In this document: positions 63,511 to 64,000 of the stretch, piece after piece
Numbering within the stretch: the stretch's first letter is position 1
Layout of the letters: the number at the start of each line of letters is the position of its first letter
From: Chinchilla lanigera
Taxonomy: Eukaryota; Chordata; Mammalia; Rodentia; Chinchillidae
DNA: 64,000 nucleotides
Direction of reading: 5' to 3'
Assembly: GCF_000276665.1 (NCBI RefSeq)
Contig: NW_004955484.1
Span: 7,407,590 to 7,471,589 of the forward strand
Program-made: the position numbers and the translations under genes
Notes under the pieces: generated by a model
What the model was told of the DNA's origin: nothing
The model's input: the letters and a program-made list of their open reading frames with translations, nothing else
The model's database searches: none

Positions 63511-64000
63511 ACATAATATTTTGTCCCTTTCTCCTGATTTTTCACCATAGGAATAGCATGAAATTTTTTAGCATATGACTAGGGCTTGCTTTCCAATATT
63601 ATAACATTACAAATCTTCACTGTGAGTCACTCTCATTCACTAAAGTACAATGACTTGAAACCCCAAGTTACACAGTAATCAGTGGCAAAATTAATCACAA
63701 CCTAGATCTACTCAACATTTTTTTGTTCCCTAACTGATTCTTTTCTGCTCAGGGGCAAAAGACTGCTTTCATAAATGTCACCTATGCCAATCTAAAGGTG
63801 ATCAGCTGCCATCTCTAATGAAAAGTGGAAGGGCAGAGGTGATTTATCTGCAAATCTACAACACAAAATATTTCATCTGGCACGTCTGCAAAGCTTTATC
63901 TAAACAAAAATGAAGTTCATAAGGTAATGCACATCCTGGATTCCATCGGAAGCAAGATAACTTCTGAATCATCAAAGAAATTATATCTAGAATAAGTTTT
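63511..64000. other. Intron, weak MIR-like segment
   Basis: 63655-63715 (ccccaagttacacagtaatcagtggcaaaattaatcacaacc) resembles a MIR core; the rest is unique up to the window edge. Confidence 0.45.

Larger units (their letters stand above)
1..64000 (-). other. SNTB2: SNTB2 gene body, internal part (three exons and introns)
   Basis: The whole window appears to lie inside the transcribed region of beta-2-syntrophin, read from right to left. Three exons (28000-28213, 17518-17728, 7127-7269) join in frame: the codon split at 28000/17728 reads AG+A (Arg), and the next junction is in phase 0. The introns between them are 10,271 and 10,248 bp. At least 35,787 bp of the upstream intron and at least 7,126 bp of the downstream intron are included. 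No PDZ-coding exon and no PH2-end or C-terminal exon was found, so both gene ends lie outside. Syntrophins are cytoplasmic adaptors that bind dystrophin-family proteins and recruit channels and signalling proteins through their PDZ domain (family knowledge). Confidence 0.92.

Noticed and set aside
29746..64000. Search for the SNTB2 PDZ exon upstream on the minus strand
   Set aside because: No translation resembling the syntrophin PDZ (GLGI-type loop, conserved ATHDxAVQALK-type helix) was found, so it must lie outside the window.
1..64000. CRISPR arrays, prophage, operons or a novel defence-type system
   Set aside because: The window is vertebrate intronic DNA. The regular repeats present are microsatellites and SINEs, with no spacer-repeat array or gene cluster.

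Overview
The window is mammalian nuclear DNA, almost certainly from a rodent. The 7SL-derived B1 SINE and the tRNA-Ala-like ID SINE are both dense, and many twin B1+ID ('B1-dID'-type) elements are present, while no B2 or primate Alu is seen. This points to a non-murid rodent. A castorimorph (beaver/kangaroo-rat group) is my tentative guess and is not proven by the sequence. A run of exactly 100 N (49194-49293) shows that this is a draft assembly.

The only protein-coding gene I can support is SNTB2 (beta-2-syntrophin), on the minus strand. Three internal exons with intact GT-AG splice sites and compatible phases are present: 28000-28213, 17518-17728 and 7127-7269. They encode the C-terminal half of the split PH1 domain and the beginning of PH2. 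The preceding PDZ-encoding sequence must lie beyond the right edge, because 28214-64000 is intron. The exons for the rest of PH2 and the syntrophin-unique C-terminus lie beyond the left edge. No other exon, functional RNA gene, CRISPR array, origin or operon is present.

Everything else is intron filled with transposon remains. There are well over 100 SINE copies, including a young ID subfamily with long, nearly perfect target-site duplications (TSDs). Old L1M fragments are repeatedly split by later insertions. One L1 5' region (about 2.2-4.65 kb) carries a piece of ORF1. MaLR-type LTRs, L2, MIR and hAT-like relics and several microsatellites complete the set.

The most interesting non-routine signals are three 3'-truncated, tailless copies of small RNAs: U6 snRNA nt 1-30, U2 snRNA nt 1-32 and a tRNA-Phe 5' half. 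The U6 and U2 copies have clear TSDs. Others are two sites where SINEs inserted in succession and left three copies of the target site, a 93-bp near-perfect hairpin, an exact 64-bp tandem duplication inside a B1, and an unexplained GC-rich block. I found no novel multi-gene biological system; the window is ordinary intronic DNA with an informative retroposition record.
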